From NCBI GenBank assembly GCA_031550435.1, contig JAVBOO010000041.1, positions 1 through 22,067 on the forward strand: a stretch of DNA of 22,067 bases. Direction: 5' to 3'. The notes beneath the pieces were generated by a model. That model was not told the DNA's origin. It did no database searches and saw nothing but the letters and a program-made list of their open reading frames with translations. Positions 7,030 to 14,072 of the stretch are shown here, piece after piece. The stretch comes from JAVBOO01 sp031550435 (lineage in GTDB: Bacteria > Bacillota > Clostridia > Lachnospirales > WRAX01). Made by a program: the position numbers and the translations under genes. Position 1 is the first letter of the stretch; every line of letters begins with the position of its first letter.

Positions 7030-8673
7030 CTAAAATATGATCGTTATCTTTGTTCCTTTTCCGGGCTCGCTTTCAACATACACTGTTCCGCCGTAAATCA
7101 TCGCAATGTGTTTCACTATAGAAAGCCCGAGACCCGTTCCGCCCGTCTTTTTGGCGCGAGACTTGTCCACGCGGTAAAAACGTTCGAACACTCTGTTCTG
7201 ATGCTCCTTCGGTATACCTATACCCGTATCGGAAACCGTGATAACAGTACGGTTTTCGGCGTTGCTTATGCGTACCGTAACCTCCCCCCCCGGCCTGTTG
7301 TATTTAATGCCGTTGTCAACCAAGTTGTATATCAGCTCATACATCAGATTAGCGTTAGCTTTGAGCACAGCGCCGCCTTCCGTATTTAAAAGCACACCGC
7401 AAGCATCAGCCTTGGCGGACAAAGCATTTTTTACGTTTTCGGACACATCTCGTATGTTAATCTCGTTTGATTCGATGTTGTAGTTATCCTCGTCTAGTCT
7501 TGACAGAAGCAGTATGTCGTCGACAAGTAAAATCAGCCGTCCGGCCTCTGTTTTGATTTTTTTAGCAAACAAGATGTAATCCGAAGGTTTTGCGATTCCG
7601 TCAGCCATCATCTCTGCATAGCCGGAAATACTTGTCAGCGGTGTTTTCAGCTCGTGCGATACGTTCGCGGTAAACTCTTTTCTCAGCTTTTCTGCCGCGG
7701 TTCTGTCGCTGACATCCAGAAACAAAACAATAACTCCGTTTTCCGGTGACGGGGAGAAAAATACCTGGTAGTTTTTGCTGTTATAGGCAAACTGCATATC
7801 GCAGGAGTTGCCATGAAGCGCGTCGTTTGTATTTTTGAGCATATCGCTTTCCCGCGTGAGCTCCAAAATAGTCCTGCCTATAGCGTCTCCTTCACAGCCC
7901 AAAAGCTTCAGCGCGCTTTTGTTTGCGGTAATTACAATTCCCTGCCTGTTTAGCAGAATTATGCCCTCTTTGATATTTCCGATGATTGCGTTCATAAGTT
8001 CGGATTTTTGTTCTGTTTCCGCAATTTTTAACTTTACCTGTCGCCTGTAGTTCGTTATCGTTCGTTGAAACATCGCCAGTTCATCATATATCGCAATCTC
8101 GTCTGTATCCATGTCTATATTATTGATAGGAACTATGATCCTGTTTGTAATCCTTTTTGCGAGTATTGCGCTTAACACGATAACGGCTGAAGCAACAGCT
8201 GCCGTACCCGCAAGCGCGGCAGAAAATACACCGAAAATATTTTTTGAGGTTTGCGACAGTCTTATCACGGATCCGTCGTTGAGCAGATAAGCAACATAGA
8301 AGCTTTCTTCGCGCAAGGTGTCCGAGTGTCGGTTACACTCGCCCTCGCCCGTTTCTTGCGCCTCAATGAATTCTTCCCGGTCAGAATGGTTCGGCATCAA
8401 ACTCAAGTCATAGCGGTCGTCATAAAGGACGGTCCCGTCTTTGGCGATCAGTGTATATCTAACGTCGCTTTTCGGGTTTGTGACAACAGGCACAATTTCA
8501 AGCTTATCGTTTGCAATGTTGAGTGTTTGCCTGACATTATAGCCGTTTTCTCTAAGCGCGGTTTTTACGCTGTCGGCCAACAAATTATAAAAGACGAGCG
8601 ACAAAAGAAGCGCAAGAAGCGTGACCGAAGTGAACACAATGAGCATCATGCCCGAGTTGATTTTTTTCTGCAT
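7030..8673 (-). CDS. phoR: Phosphate-regulon sensor histidine kinase PhoR
   Basis: This membrane sensor kinase has about 547 residues and would partner the response regulator encoded just upstream. It has TM1 at about 10-32, an extracytoplasmic domain to about 150, TM2 at about 150-170, then a HAMP-like linker and a PAS domain at about 225-325. The HisKA domain carries the H-box NVSHELKTPL with the phosphoacceptor His near residue 340. The ATPase domain shows the N box (YNLVDNGIKYN), G1 box (VSDTGIGIP), F box (FERFYRVD) and G2 box (GGTGLGLSIVKHI), all intact. A GTG at 8676 overlaps the phoB stop by one base. I prefer the ATG at 8673, which lies 7 bp after GGAAGG. Position in the pst-phoU cluster supports a role in sensing phosphate limitation. 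Confidence 0.92.
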   Translation of the reverse strand: MQKKINSGMMLIVFTSVTLLALLLSLVFYNLLADSVKTALRENGYNVRQTLNIANDKLEIVPVVTNPKSDVRYTLIAKDGTVLYDDRYDLSLMPNHSDREEFIEAQETGEGECNRHSDTLREESFYVAYLLNDGSVIRLSQTSKNIFGVFSAALAGTAAVASAVIVLSAILAKRITNRIIVPINNIDMDTDEIAIYDELAMFQRTITNYRRQVKLKIAETEQKSELMNAIIGNIKEGIILLNRQGIVITANKSALKLLGCEGDAIGRTILELTRESDMLKNTNDALHGNSCDMQFAYNSKNYQVFFSPSPENGVIVLFLDVSDRTAAEKLRKEFTANVSHELKTPLTSISGYAEMMADGIAKPSDYILFAKKIKTEAGRLILLVDDILLLSRLDEDNYNIESNEINIRDVSENVKNALSAKADACGVLLNTEGGAVLKANANLMYELIYNLVDNGIKYNRPGGEVTVRISNAENRTVITVSDTGIGIPKEHQNRVFERFYRVDKSRAKKTGGTGLGLSIVKHIAMIYGGTVYVESEPGKGTKITIIF

Positions 8674-8675
8674 CA

Positions 8676-9365
8676 CTACACCTTCCTTTGCTCGGGTTCC
8701 TCAATCTTATATCCGACATTTCTCACGGTCTTGATTATTCCCGAGCCCTCTCCCAGTTTTTGCCTTAGCGTCTTTATATGCATATCCAGTGTTCTGCTTT
8801 CACCCTCGTAATCAAATCCCCAAACCTTTTCGGTCAGTTTGTCGCGAGTCAGCACAAGCCCGATATTCGAGGCAAGGCAGTTAAATAGCTCAAACTCTTT
8901 AAATGTCAGGTTGATGTCCTCTCCGTTTACCGTCACGATGCGTCTTCCCGTATCAAGGCTAACCGCGCCAACGTTAATAATTTGTCCTTCGGCAGAGCCG
9001 CAGCGCCGCAGCACGGCTTTTATCCTTGCCGTAAGCTCTATAACCGAAAACGGCTTCACAACATAATCATCGGCACCAAGATCAAGGCCTTTAACTCTGT
9101 CCAGCTCGCCTGCTTTTGCAGTCAGCATAATAACGGGTATATTTTTGGTATCAACTCCGGATTTTATTTTTTTTAATATGGTCATGCCGTCTTCGCCCGG
9201 AAGCATTATGTCGAGCAGGAGCAAATCCGGCTTGCCGCTTTCCGCCGCGCGAAAAAAACTGTTTCCGTCCTCAAAGCTTTCGACCTTGAAGCCGGAAGCC
9301 GTCAAAGCATAGCAAACCAGCTCGCGTATGTTGTCGTCGTCTTCGACAATCGCTATCCTCGTCAA
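8676..9365 (-). CDS. phoB: Phosphate-regulon response regulator PhoB/PhoP (OmpR family)
   Basis: This is a 229-residue regulator with a receiver and a winged-helix DNA-binding domain. In this numbering the receiver has the acidic pocket E8/D9/D10, phosphoacceptor D52 (LLLLDIMLPG), T82 and K104 (YVVKPF). The Trans_reg_C domain (about 130-225) shows FKEFELFNCLASNIG and the closing DMHIKTLRQKL followed by VRNVGYKI. An ATG at 9428 is in frame but would add 21 non-homologous residues and overlap phoU by 52 bp. The TTG at 9365 begins exactly where OmpR-family proteins begin, lies 11 bp past the phoU stop and has AGGCGG upstream, so I chose it. The Pho boxes upstream of pstS are its expected targets. 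Confidence 0.9.
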   Translation of the reverse strand: MTRIAIVEDDDNIRELVCYALTASGFKVESFEDGNSFFRAAESGKPDLLLLDIMLPGEDGMTILKKIKSGVDTKNIPVIMLTAKAGELDRVKGLDLGADDYVVKPFSVIELTARIKAVLRRCGSAEGQIINVGAVSLDTGRRIVTVNGEDINLTFKEFELFNCLASNIGLVLTRDKLTEKVWGFDYEGESRTLDMHIKTLRQKLGEGSGIIKTVRNVGYKIEEPEQRKV

Positions 9366-9376
9366 ATCCTCACCGC

Positions 9377-10033
9377 CTATAAAACCTGCTTGTCCTTGTG
9401 CCTGCCCGTTATCGAAAACAGCACCCACTCGGCAATATTAACCGCATGGTCGCCTATACGCTCAAAATACTTTGCTATCATGAGCAAATCTATTGCCTGC
9501 CCGCCGTTATCGGGATTTTCATGTATCAAGTTTATTAAATCGTTCTTGACCTGTACAAACAATTCATCGACGACATCGTCATAACCTATAACCGCTTGAG
9601 CAAGTTCAACGTCTTTCTTGACATAGGCGTCTATGCTTTCTATAACCATTTTTATCGTAGCATCGGCCATCATGGGTATGTGTTCCGGGTTTTTGATGTA
9701 TTTTTGATCCGAGAGATAAATCGTAATTTCAGATATATCCGCAGCCTGATCTCCGATGCGTTCCATATCTGTTATCATTTTCAGCGCGGACGAAACCTGC
9801 CTCAGATCGCTCGCTACGGGCTGCTGCTGCAACAATATTTTCAGGCAAAGGCTCTCTATGTCCTTTTCCTTATCGTCAACTAAGTCGTCGCTTTCAAATA
9901 CTTCTCTCGCGATCCGGGCATCTTGCAGCTTCAATGCTTTAACAGTCTTTTTTATGGCGTTTTCGATAAGAACCGCCATCTCCAAAAGCCCTTTGTTAAG
10001 TTCTTCAAGCTGTTGATCGAATTTTGAACGCAT
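9377..10033 (-). CDS. phoU: Phosphate signalling complex protein PhoU
   Basis: This 218-residue all-helical protein is a tandem of two three-helix PhoU domains, each with the family's metal-contacting acidic patterns (MITDMERIGDQAADISE in repeat 1 and AKYFERIGDHAVNIAEW in repeat 2). PhoU links the PstSCAB transporter to PhoR and dampens the Pho response when phosphate is plentiful. Its length matches the family. It starts one base after the pstB stop codon, with GGGAGG inside the end of pstB as ribosome binding site, so translation is probably coupled. Confidence 0.95.
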   Translation of the reverse strand: MRSKFDQQLEELNKGLLEMAVLIENAIKKTVKALKLQDARIAREVFESDDLVDDKEKDIESLCLKILLQQQPVASDLRQVSSALKMITDMERIGDQAADISEITIYLSDQKYIKNPEHIPMMADATIKMVIESIDAYVKKDVELAQAVIGYDDVVDELFVQVKNDLINLIHENPDNGGQAIDLLMIAKYFERIGDHAVNIAEWVLFSITGRHKDKQVL

Positions 10034-10034
10034 A

Positions 10035-10784
10035 TTATCCGAACCTCCCCGTTATATAATCTTCTGTGCGCTTGTCCTCAGGCATGGCAAAAATCTTCTC
10101 TGTCTCGTCAAACTCGACCATTTCACCGAGCAGGAAAAAAGCGGTTTTGTCGCTGATTCTTGCAGCCTGCTGCATATTGTGCGTCACTATTATTATACCG
10201 TATTTTTCTTTAAGTGAAAGAGCCAATTCTTCGATTTTGCCTGTCGAAATCGGGTCAAGCGCGCTCGTAGGTTCGTCCATAAGCAGTATTTCGGGGTCAA
10301 CGGCAAGCGCTCTTGCTATGCAAAGCCTTTGCTGTTGACCGCCGGACAGCCCGAGCGCGGATTTTTTAAGCCTGTCTTTTACCTCGTTCCAGATTGCCGC
10401 ATGTTTCAAAGACTTTTCAACAATTTCATCAAGCTCAACCCTTCTCGTTATGCCGTGAGTTCTCGGGCCGAACGCGATATTGTCATAAATCGAAAGCGGA
10501 AAAGGGTTGGGCTTCTGAAAAACCATACCGACGCGTTTTCTAAGGCGGTTTACGTCCATATTTCCGTATATGTCTTCTCCGTCCAGCTTCACGCTTCCAA
10601 TAATGCGGCAGCTTTCGACAAGGTCGTTCATCCTGTTAAGAGTTTTAAGCAGCGTTGACTTTCCGCAGCCCGAAGGGCCGATAAACGCCGTTATATTGTT
10701 GCCCTCCAAATTCATGTTTATGTTTTTCAGTGCCTTAAAATCACCGTAATATAAGTCCAAATTGCTTATCTTAAAATTACTCAA
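10035..10784 (-). CDS. pstB: Phosphate ABC transporter ATP-binding protein PstB
   Basis: This is the 249-residue ATPase subunit of the high-affinity phosphate importer. It carries Walker A GPSGCGKST (residues 36-44), the Q loop in GMVFQKPNPFP, signature LSGGQQQRL, Walker B ILLMDEPTSALD and the switch His in IIVTHNM, with the PstB-typical LNRMNDL segment after Walker A. The start is a TTG that overlaps the pstA stop codon (TTGA), preceded by GGAGGAAGG. That arrangement implies translational coupling with pstA. Confidence 0.96.
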   Translation of the reverse strand: MSNFKISNLDLYYGDFKALKNINMNLEGNNITAFIGPSGCGKSTLLKTLNRMNDLVESCRIIGSVKLDGEDIYGNMDVNRLRKRVGMVFQKPNPFPLSIYDNIAFGPRTHGITRRVELDEIVEKSLKHAAIWNEVKDRLKKSALGLSGGQQQRLCIARALAVDPEILLMDEPTSALDPISTGKIEELALSLKEKYGIIIVTHNMQQAARISDKTAFFLLGEMVEFDETEKIFAMPEDKRTEDYITGRFG

Positions 10785-11641
10785 GCTGTCCTTCCTCCTC
10801 TGCCGACTCTTTTGGCAACGATTGCCGAAAGAGTGTTAATAATAACGACGATTACCAAGAGTACAACCGCCGTTGCATAAGCTTCGTTTGTATGCAGCCC
10901 TTCGCTTGAAAGTGCATACATGTGTACGGACAGCGTCCTTGCCGAACTCTGCCAAAAAAAATCGTTGTTTGCTATGTCGAAGCCCTTGGGTATCTGTGCA
11001 ACCGTACCCGAAGTATAGATCAGCGCTGCGGTTTCCCCAACGATACGGCCTATTGCAAGTATCACGCCGGCAAGTATTCCCGGTACGGCCGAAGGCAGAA
11101 CAATCTTGAAAACCGTGCGCAATTTTCCCGCTCCGAGACTGAGCGAGCCTTCCCGGTATGAGTCCGGTACCGATTTGAGCGCTTCTTCCGTGCTACGCAT
11201 GATTAACGGCAATATCATAATCGCAAGCGTAAATGCGCCGGCGATCACCGAAAAACCCCAGCCTAATGTGCCGACAAAAAACAGCAGTCCGAACAGGCCG
11301 TATACTATAGACGGTATGCCGGAAAGTGTTTCGGTCGTAATCCTGATCAAGGCTACAGCGCGGTTCCCGCGCTTTGCGTATTCTGTTAGATAAATCGCCG
11401 AAAACACTCCTATCGGAATAGCCGCTGCAAGAGACATCAGCGTTATCACAAACGTAGAAATCGCCGCAGGCATTAAAGACACGTTTTCACTGTTATACTC
11501 AAAAGAAAACAGCGAAGGTTTTAAATACGGAACGCCTTTAACCAAAATGAAACCGATAATATAAAAAAGTACAGCTATCGTAAGAAATGCCGATAAGTAT
11601 GTCGCGGCTGTCAATAAATAGTCCTTCAGCTTTGTCCTCAT
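10781..11641 (-). CDS. pstA: Phosphate ABC transporter permease PstA
   Basis: This 286-residue inner-membrane permease has six predicted helices. The cytoplasmic coupling (EAA-type) region near EEALKSVPDSYREGSLSLGA contacts PstB. The N-terminal KGVPYLKPSLFSF and the stretch ETLSGIPSIVYGLFGLLFF are typical of PstA. It overlaps the pstC stop by an ATGA and the next gene, pstB, by a TTGA, so the permease genes are translated in tight register. It forms the membrane channel with PstC. Confidence 0.95.
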   Translation of the reverse strand: MRTKLKDYLLTAATYLSAFLTIAVLFYIIGFILVKGVPYLKPSLFSFEYNSENVSLMPAAISTFVITLMSLAAAIPIGVFSAIYLTEYAKRGNRAVALIRITTETLSGIPSIVYGLFGLLFFVGTLGWGFSVIAGAFTLAIMILPLIMRSTEEALKSVPDSYREGSLSLGAGKLRTVFKIVLPSAVPGILAGVILAIGRIVGETAALIYTSGTVAQIPKGFDIANNDFFWQSSARTLSVHMYALSSEGLHTNEAYATAVVLLVIVVIINTLSAIVAKRVGRGGRTA

Positions 11642-12516
11642 TTGGTATTCCTCCTTTTAAGCGCCGAAAAGCTGAGGTTTATAAGCAGTATGAATACAAA
11701 CAGAACCACTCCCGTCGCTATAAGCGCTTCCCTGTGCAAATCGGCGGCGTAACCCATTTCCAGAACAATATTAGCGGTAAGCGTTCTCGCGCCTTTCAAA
11801 ACGGATACCGGCATTCTCGCGTGGTTGCCCGCTACCATTATAACCGCCATAGTTTCGCCTATGGCACGGCCGACGCCAAGTATTACCGATGCCAATATAC
11901 CCGAGCCGGCGGCCGGTAAAACAGCGAAGAATATTCCCCTTACATGTGTTGCTCCCAGCGCTCTCGCGCCTTCGTAATAGCTTTCGGGAACCGCCCTTAT
12001 CGCACTTTCTGAAATCGCAATGACAGTCGGCAAAATCATGATTCCGAGAAGAATGGATGCAGCAAGTATACTCGTGCCTTTTACGTTGTCAAACAAGGCG
12101 TGTATCAGCGGTACAATCGCCGCCAATCCGAAAAAACCGTATACAACTGACGGTATACCTGCAAGCAGCTCTATAGCCGGTTTCAAAAACCTGTATAATA
12201 CTTTCGGACACATCTTAGCCATAAAAACAGCGGCCAAAATACCTATAGGAACACCGATGAGCACAGAGCCGGCAGTTATATAAAAGCTGCCCAGTATCAT
12301 GGGTAAAATCCCGAATTTTTGGGGAATATCACCCGGAGACCAATCAGTCCCGAATACAAAATTTGTAAAGCCGATCTTAAAAATCGCCGGAACACCGTTT
12401 GCAAACAAAAAATAACATATTAGACCGACGGCAAGTATGGAAACCAAAGCGCAGATCAAAAAAAGTGCCGCCATTATTTTCTCAATACGCTTATGAAACA
12501 ACAGTCTGATTTTCAT
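11638..12516 (-). CDS. pstC: Phosphate ABC transporter permease PstC
   Basis: This 292-residue permease partners PstA. It has six helices, the periplasmic-side segment NFVFGTDWSPGDIPQKFGILPMI diagnostic of PstC, the ELLAGIPSVVYGFFGL motif, and the coupling loop ESAIRAVPESYYEGARALGA. The ATG follows GGGAG at a good spacing. Unlike the rest of the operon it is not packed against its upstream neighbour: 269 bp, including a partial copy of the 166-bp repeat, separate it from pstS. Confidence 0.95.
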   Translation of the reverse strand: MKIRLLFHKRIEKIMAALFLICALVSILAVGLICYFLFANGVPAIFKIGFTNFVFGTDWSPGDIPQKFGILPMILGSFYITAGSVLIGVPIGILAAVFMAKMCPKVLYRFLKPAIELLAGIPSVVYGFFGLAAIVPLIHALFDNVKGTSILAASILLGIMILPTVIAISESAIRAVPESYYEGARALGATHVRGIFFAVLPAAGSGILASVILGVGRAIGETMAVIMVAGNHARMPVSVLKGARTLTANIVLEMGYAADLHREALIATGVVLFVFILLINLSFSALKRRNTK

Positions 12517-12573
12517 TATAATACTCCCATATAAGTACTTATTGCAGCACCCAAACTTTTAGGTAAACGCTGA

Positions 12574-12650
12574 TTATCACCGCGGAAGTTAAATACCGTA
12601 TAAAATACTTACGCGGTTACTGGGCCTTGCAGACGCGCTTAGATACGCCG
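12574..12650 (+). repeat. Dispersed repeat, truncated copy B, inside the pst operon
   Basis: The left 77 bp match the first half of the plus-strand copy at 19212 closely: TTATCACCGCG, AAGTTAAATACCG, AAAATACTTACGCGGTTA and GACGCGCTTAGATACGCCG are shared. Similarity then stops abruptly. The remaining 12651-12785 contains a separate hairpin, GATTAAACC-atac-GGTTTAGTC (12664-12685), and a CCCGCGGG palindrome, but no gene. The copy is antisense to the pst transcript. Together these fill the 269-bp pstS-pstC gap, where operons of this type often step down expression after pstS. Confidence 0.65.
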
Positions 12651-12785
12651 GTTATTATCCCCCGATTAAACCATACGGTTTAGTCAGCCCCTTATACCGC
12701 CCCGCGGGTCTAAGGAAGATTGAAGCGACAAATCTAGCGAATGGTATAATTGCCGCCTTTATAGATTGTTTACCAAAGATCGCAG

Positions 12786-13682
12786 TCAGTTTGCCCCCGC
12801 GCTTTCATTAACTTCGCTCCACTTTGTGATTTCGCCGGTAAAAACAGCTTTGACGCTCTCCTTGCTCAAGCCGGCGTTTGGATTTTCTTTGTTAACGATT
12901 ACGGCTATTCCGTCCACAGCGATTTCTAGACTTTGGAGCTTCGATTTTTCACTGTCCGAAAGACTTCTTGAGGCCATTCCGATGTCGCAGGTACCGTCAA
13001 TCGCTCCGGTCATGCCGGCAGTTGAATCGCTCATTTGGATTTCGATTTTAGCATCTTTGTTAACTGTTTTGTAAGCTTCTGCGAGCTTCTCCATAACCGG
13101 GGCGACAGAAGATGAGCCCGCGATAACTATTTTCCCGCTTGGCCTTTTACCTGAATAGGCGGGCGCATTATCAGAAACTGCAATATATTTGCTGCCGATG
13201 ACAACAGCTTGACCTTCCGCGGAAAGCATGAAATCTATAAAATCTTTGACAAGCCCTTGCGGCTCGCCCTTTGTCGCGATATTAAACGGACGCGATACCT
13301 TATAAGAGCCGTTTCCGACGTTTTCGGCCGTTGCTGCCGCTCCGTCGATTTCCAGAGCTTTAACCGTGTCGTTCATTGAGCCGAGTGATATGTATCCGAT
13401 TGCGTATTTGTCGGAGGAAACACTCGTAAGCATAACATCTGTCTTGCTGACTATATCGGCTTCGTCAGTCGTCATATCTGTTTTTGCTCCGCCCGGATAT
13501 TTAAGCTCGATTCCGAAAAGTTCGGTAAATGCGCCTCTTGTTCCGGAACCCTCCTCCCGCGAGACAACGTTTATCGACTTCGAAGGATCAAAGCCGCTCG
13601 TATCACCGCAGCCGGAAAACAGGACTCCTGCCAAAACAGCTCCGGCAATAGCCGCGATTATTTTTTTCATTATCTTTTTCAT
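12786..13682 (-). CDS. pstS: Phosphate ABC transporter substrate-binding lipoprotein PstS (permuted layout)
   Basis: This 298-residue predicted lipoprotein has the signal MKKIMKKIIAAIAGAVLAG with lipobox FSGC. It captures phosphate outside the membrane and delivers it to PstCA. The conserved halves occur in the reverse of the classical order: the phosphate-loop segment SREEGSGTRGAF comes first (about residues 42-52), while the segment that normally opens PstS, VIAGSSSVAPVMEKLAEAY, is near residue 188, followed by the IDGTCDIGMASRSLSDSE and the DGIAVIVNKENPN region. It ends at TGEITKWSEV. From memory, other clostridial PstS proteins share this order. The ribosome binding site is GAGGTGAGG. Pho boxes and a -10 element lie directly upstream. 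Confidence 0.92.
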   Translation of the reverse strand: MKKIMKKIIAAIAGAVLAGVLFSGCGDTSGFDPSKSINVVSREEGSGTRGAFTELFGIELKYPGGAKTDMTTDEADIVSKTDVMLTSVSSDKYAIGYISLGSMNDTVKALEIDGAAATAENVGNGSYKVSRPFNIATKGEPQGLVKDFIDFMLSAEGQAVVIGSKYIAVSDNAPAYSGKRPSGKIVIAGSSSVAPVMEKLAEAYKTVNKDAKIEIQMSDSTAGMTGAIDGTCDIGMASRSLSDSEKSKLQSLEIAVDGIAVIVNKENPNAGLSKESVKAVFTGEITKWSEVNESAGAN

Positions 13683-13712
13683 TATTTGACCTCACCTCGT
13701 TTTTCTAACTAC

Positions 13713-13808
13713 ACTATAAAACATGTATGTAAATATTGTGAGTTGTCTGTGTAAAATCCTTGTAAAGTTTTTTTATTATTAATCTGCCCATGTGATAAGG
13801 TTTGTAAA
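13713..13808 (-). promoter_or_regulatory. Pho-box array and promoter of pstS
   Basis: On the minus strand, three perfect TTTACA hexamers lie at 13728-13733, 13750-13755 and 13761-13766, with a degenerate AACTCA at 13739-13744, all on an exact 11-bp period (5-bp spacers). Further upstream a second pair, TATCAC (13792-13797) and TTTACA (13803-13808), is again 11 bp apart. This is the direct-repeat architecture of PhoP/PhoB sites in Firmicutes. A -10-like TATAGT (13713-13718) lies 9 bp downstream of the nearest box and no good -35 is present, as expected for an activator-dependent promoter. Confidence 0.85.
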
Positions 13809-13978
13809 GTCATTCGTTTGTTTAGTCAAACACTTACTGCTGCAAAGAGGTTTAGCCATGTATTTCTAAGGCTATCCGAAAATTTGCACAGTTATGCAAA
13901 AGACTGACATTCGGTTTGACGAACTTGTGAAGATGTTTGGTTGTGCTTGGCTGAAAACCGCGTTTTTTAAATGTGTGC

Positions 13979-14007
13979 TTGAGTTTTCTTGTCATTTTGT
14001 GTATTAT
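13979..14007 (+). promoter_or_regulatory. Sigma-A promoter of the amidohydrolase operon
   Basis: TTGAGT (13979-13984) and TATTAT (14002-14007) are separated by the optimal 17 bp. The gene starts at 14073 behind AAGGAGATGG, giving a leader of about 60 nt. The rest of 13809-13978 shows no gene; a small TAGCC/GGCTA inverted repeat occurs near 13855-13875. Confidence 0.65.
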
Positions 14008-14072
14008 TTTTATAGCCTGCTTTATTACGGCCTGACATCGTTGGCAGACACCGACATTTAAGGAGATGGAAA

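Noticed and set aside
8251..8811. Plus-strand ORF of 186 codons
   Set aside because: Antisense to phoR and the end of phoB, both with full motif sets; low-complexity translation without recognisable features.
9366..9428. ATG start of phoB at 9428
   Set aside because: It adds 21 residues with no homology and overlaps phoU by 52 bp; the TTG at 9365 fits the family's N-terminus and the spacing of the operon.
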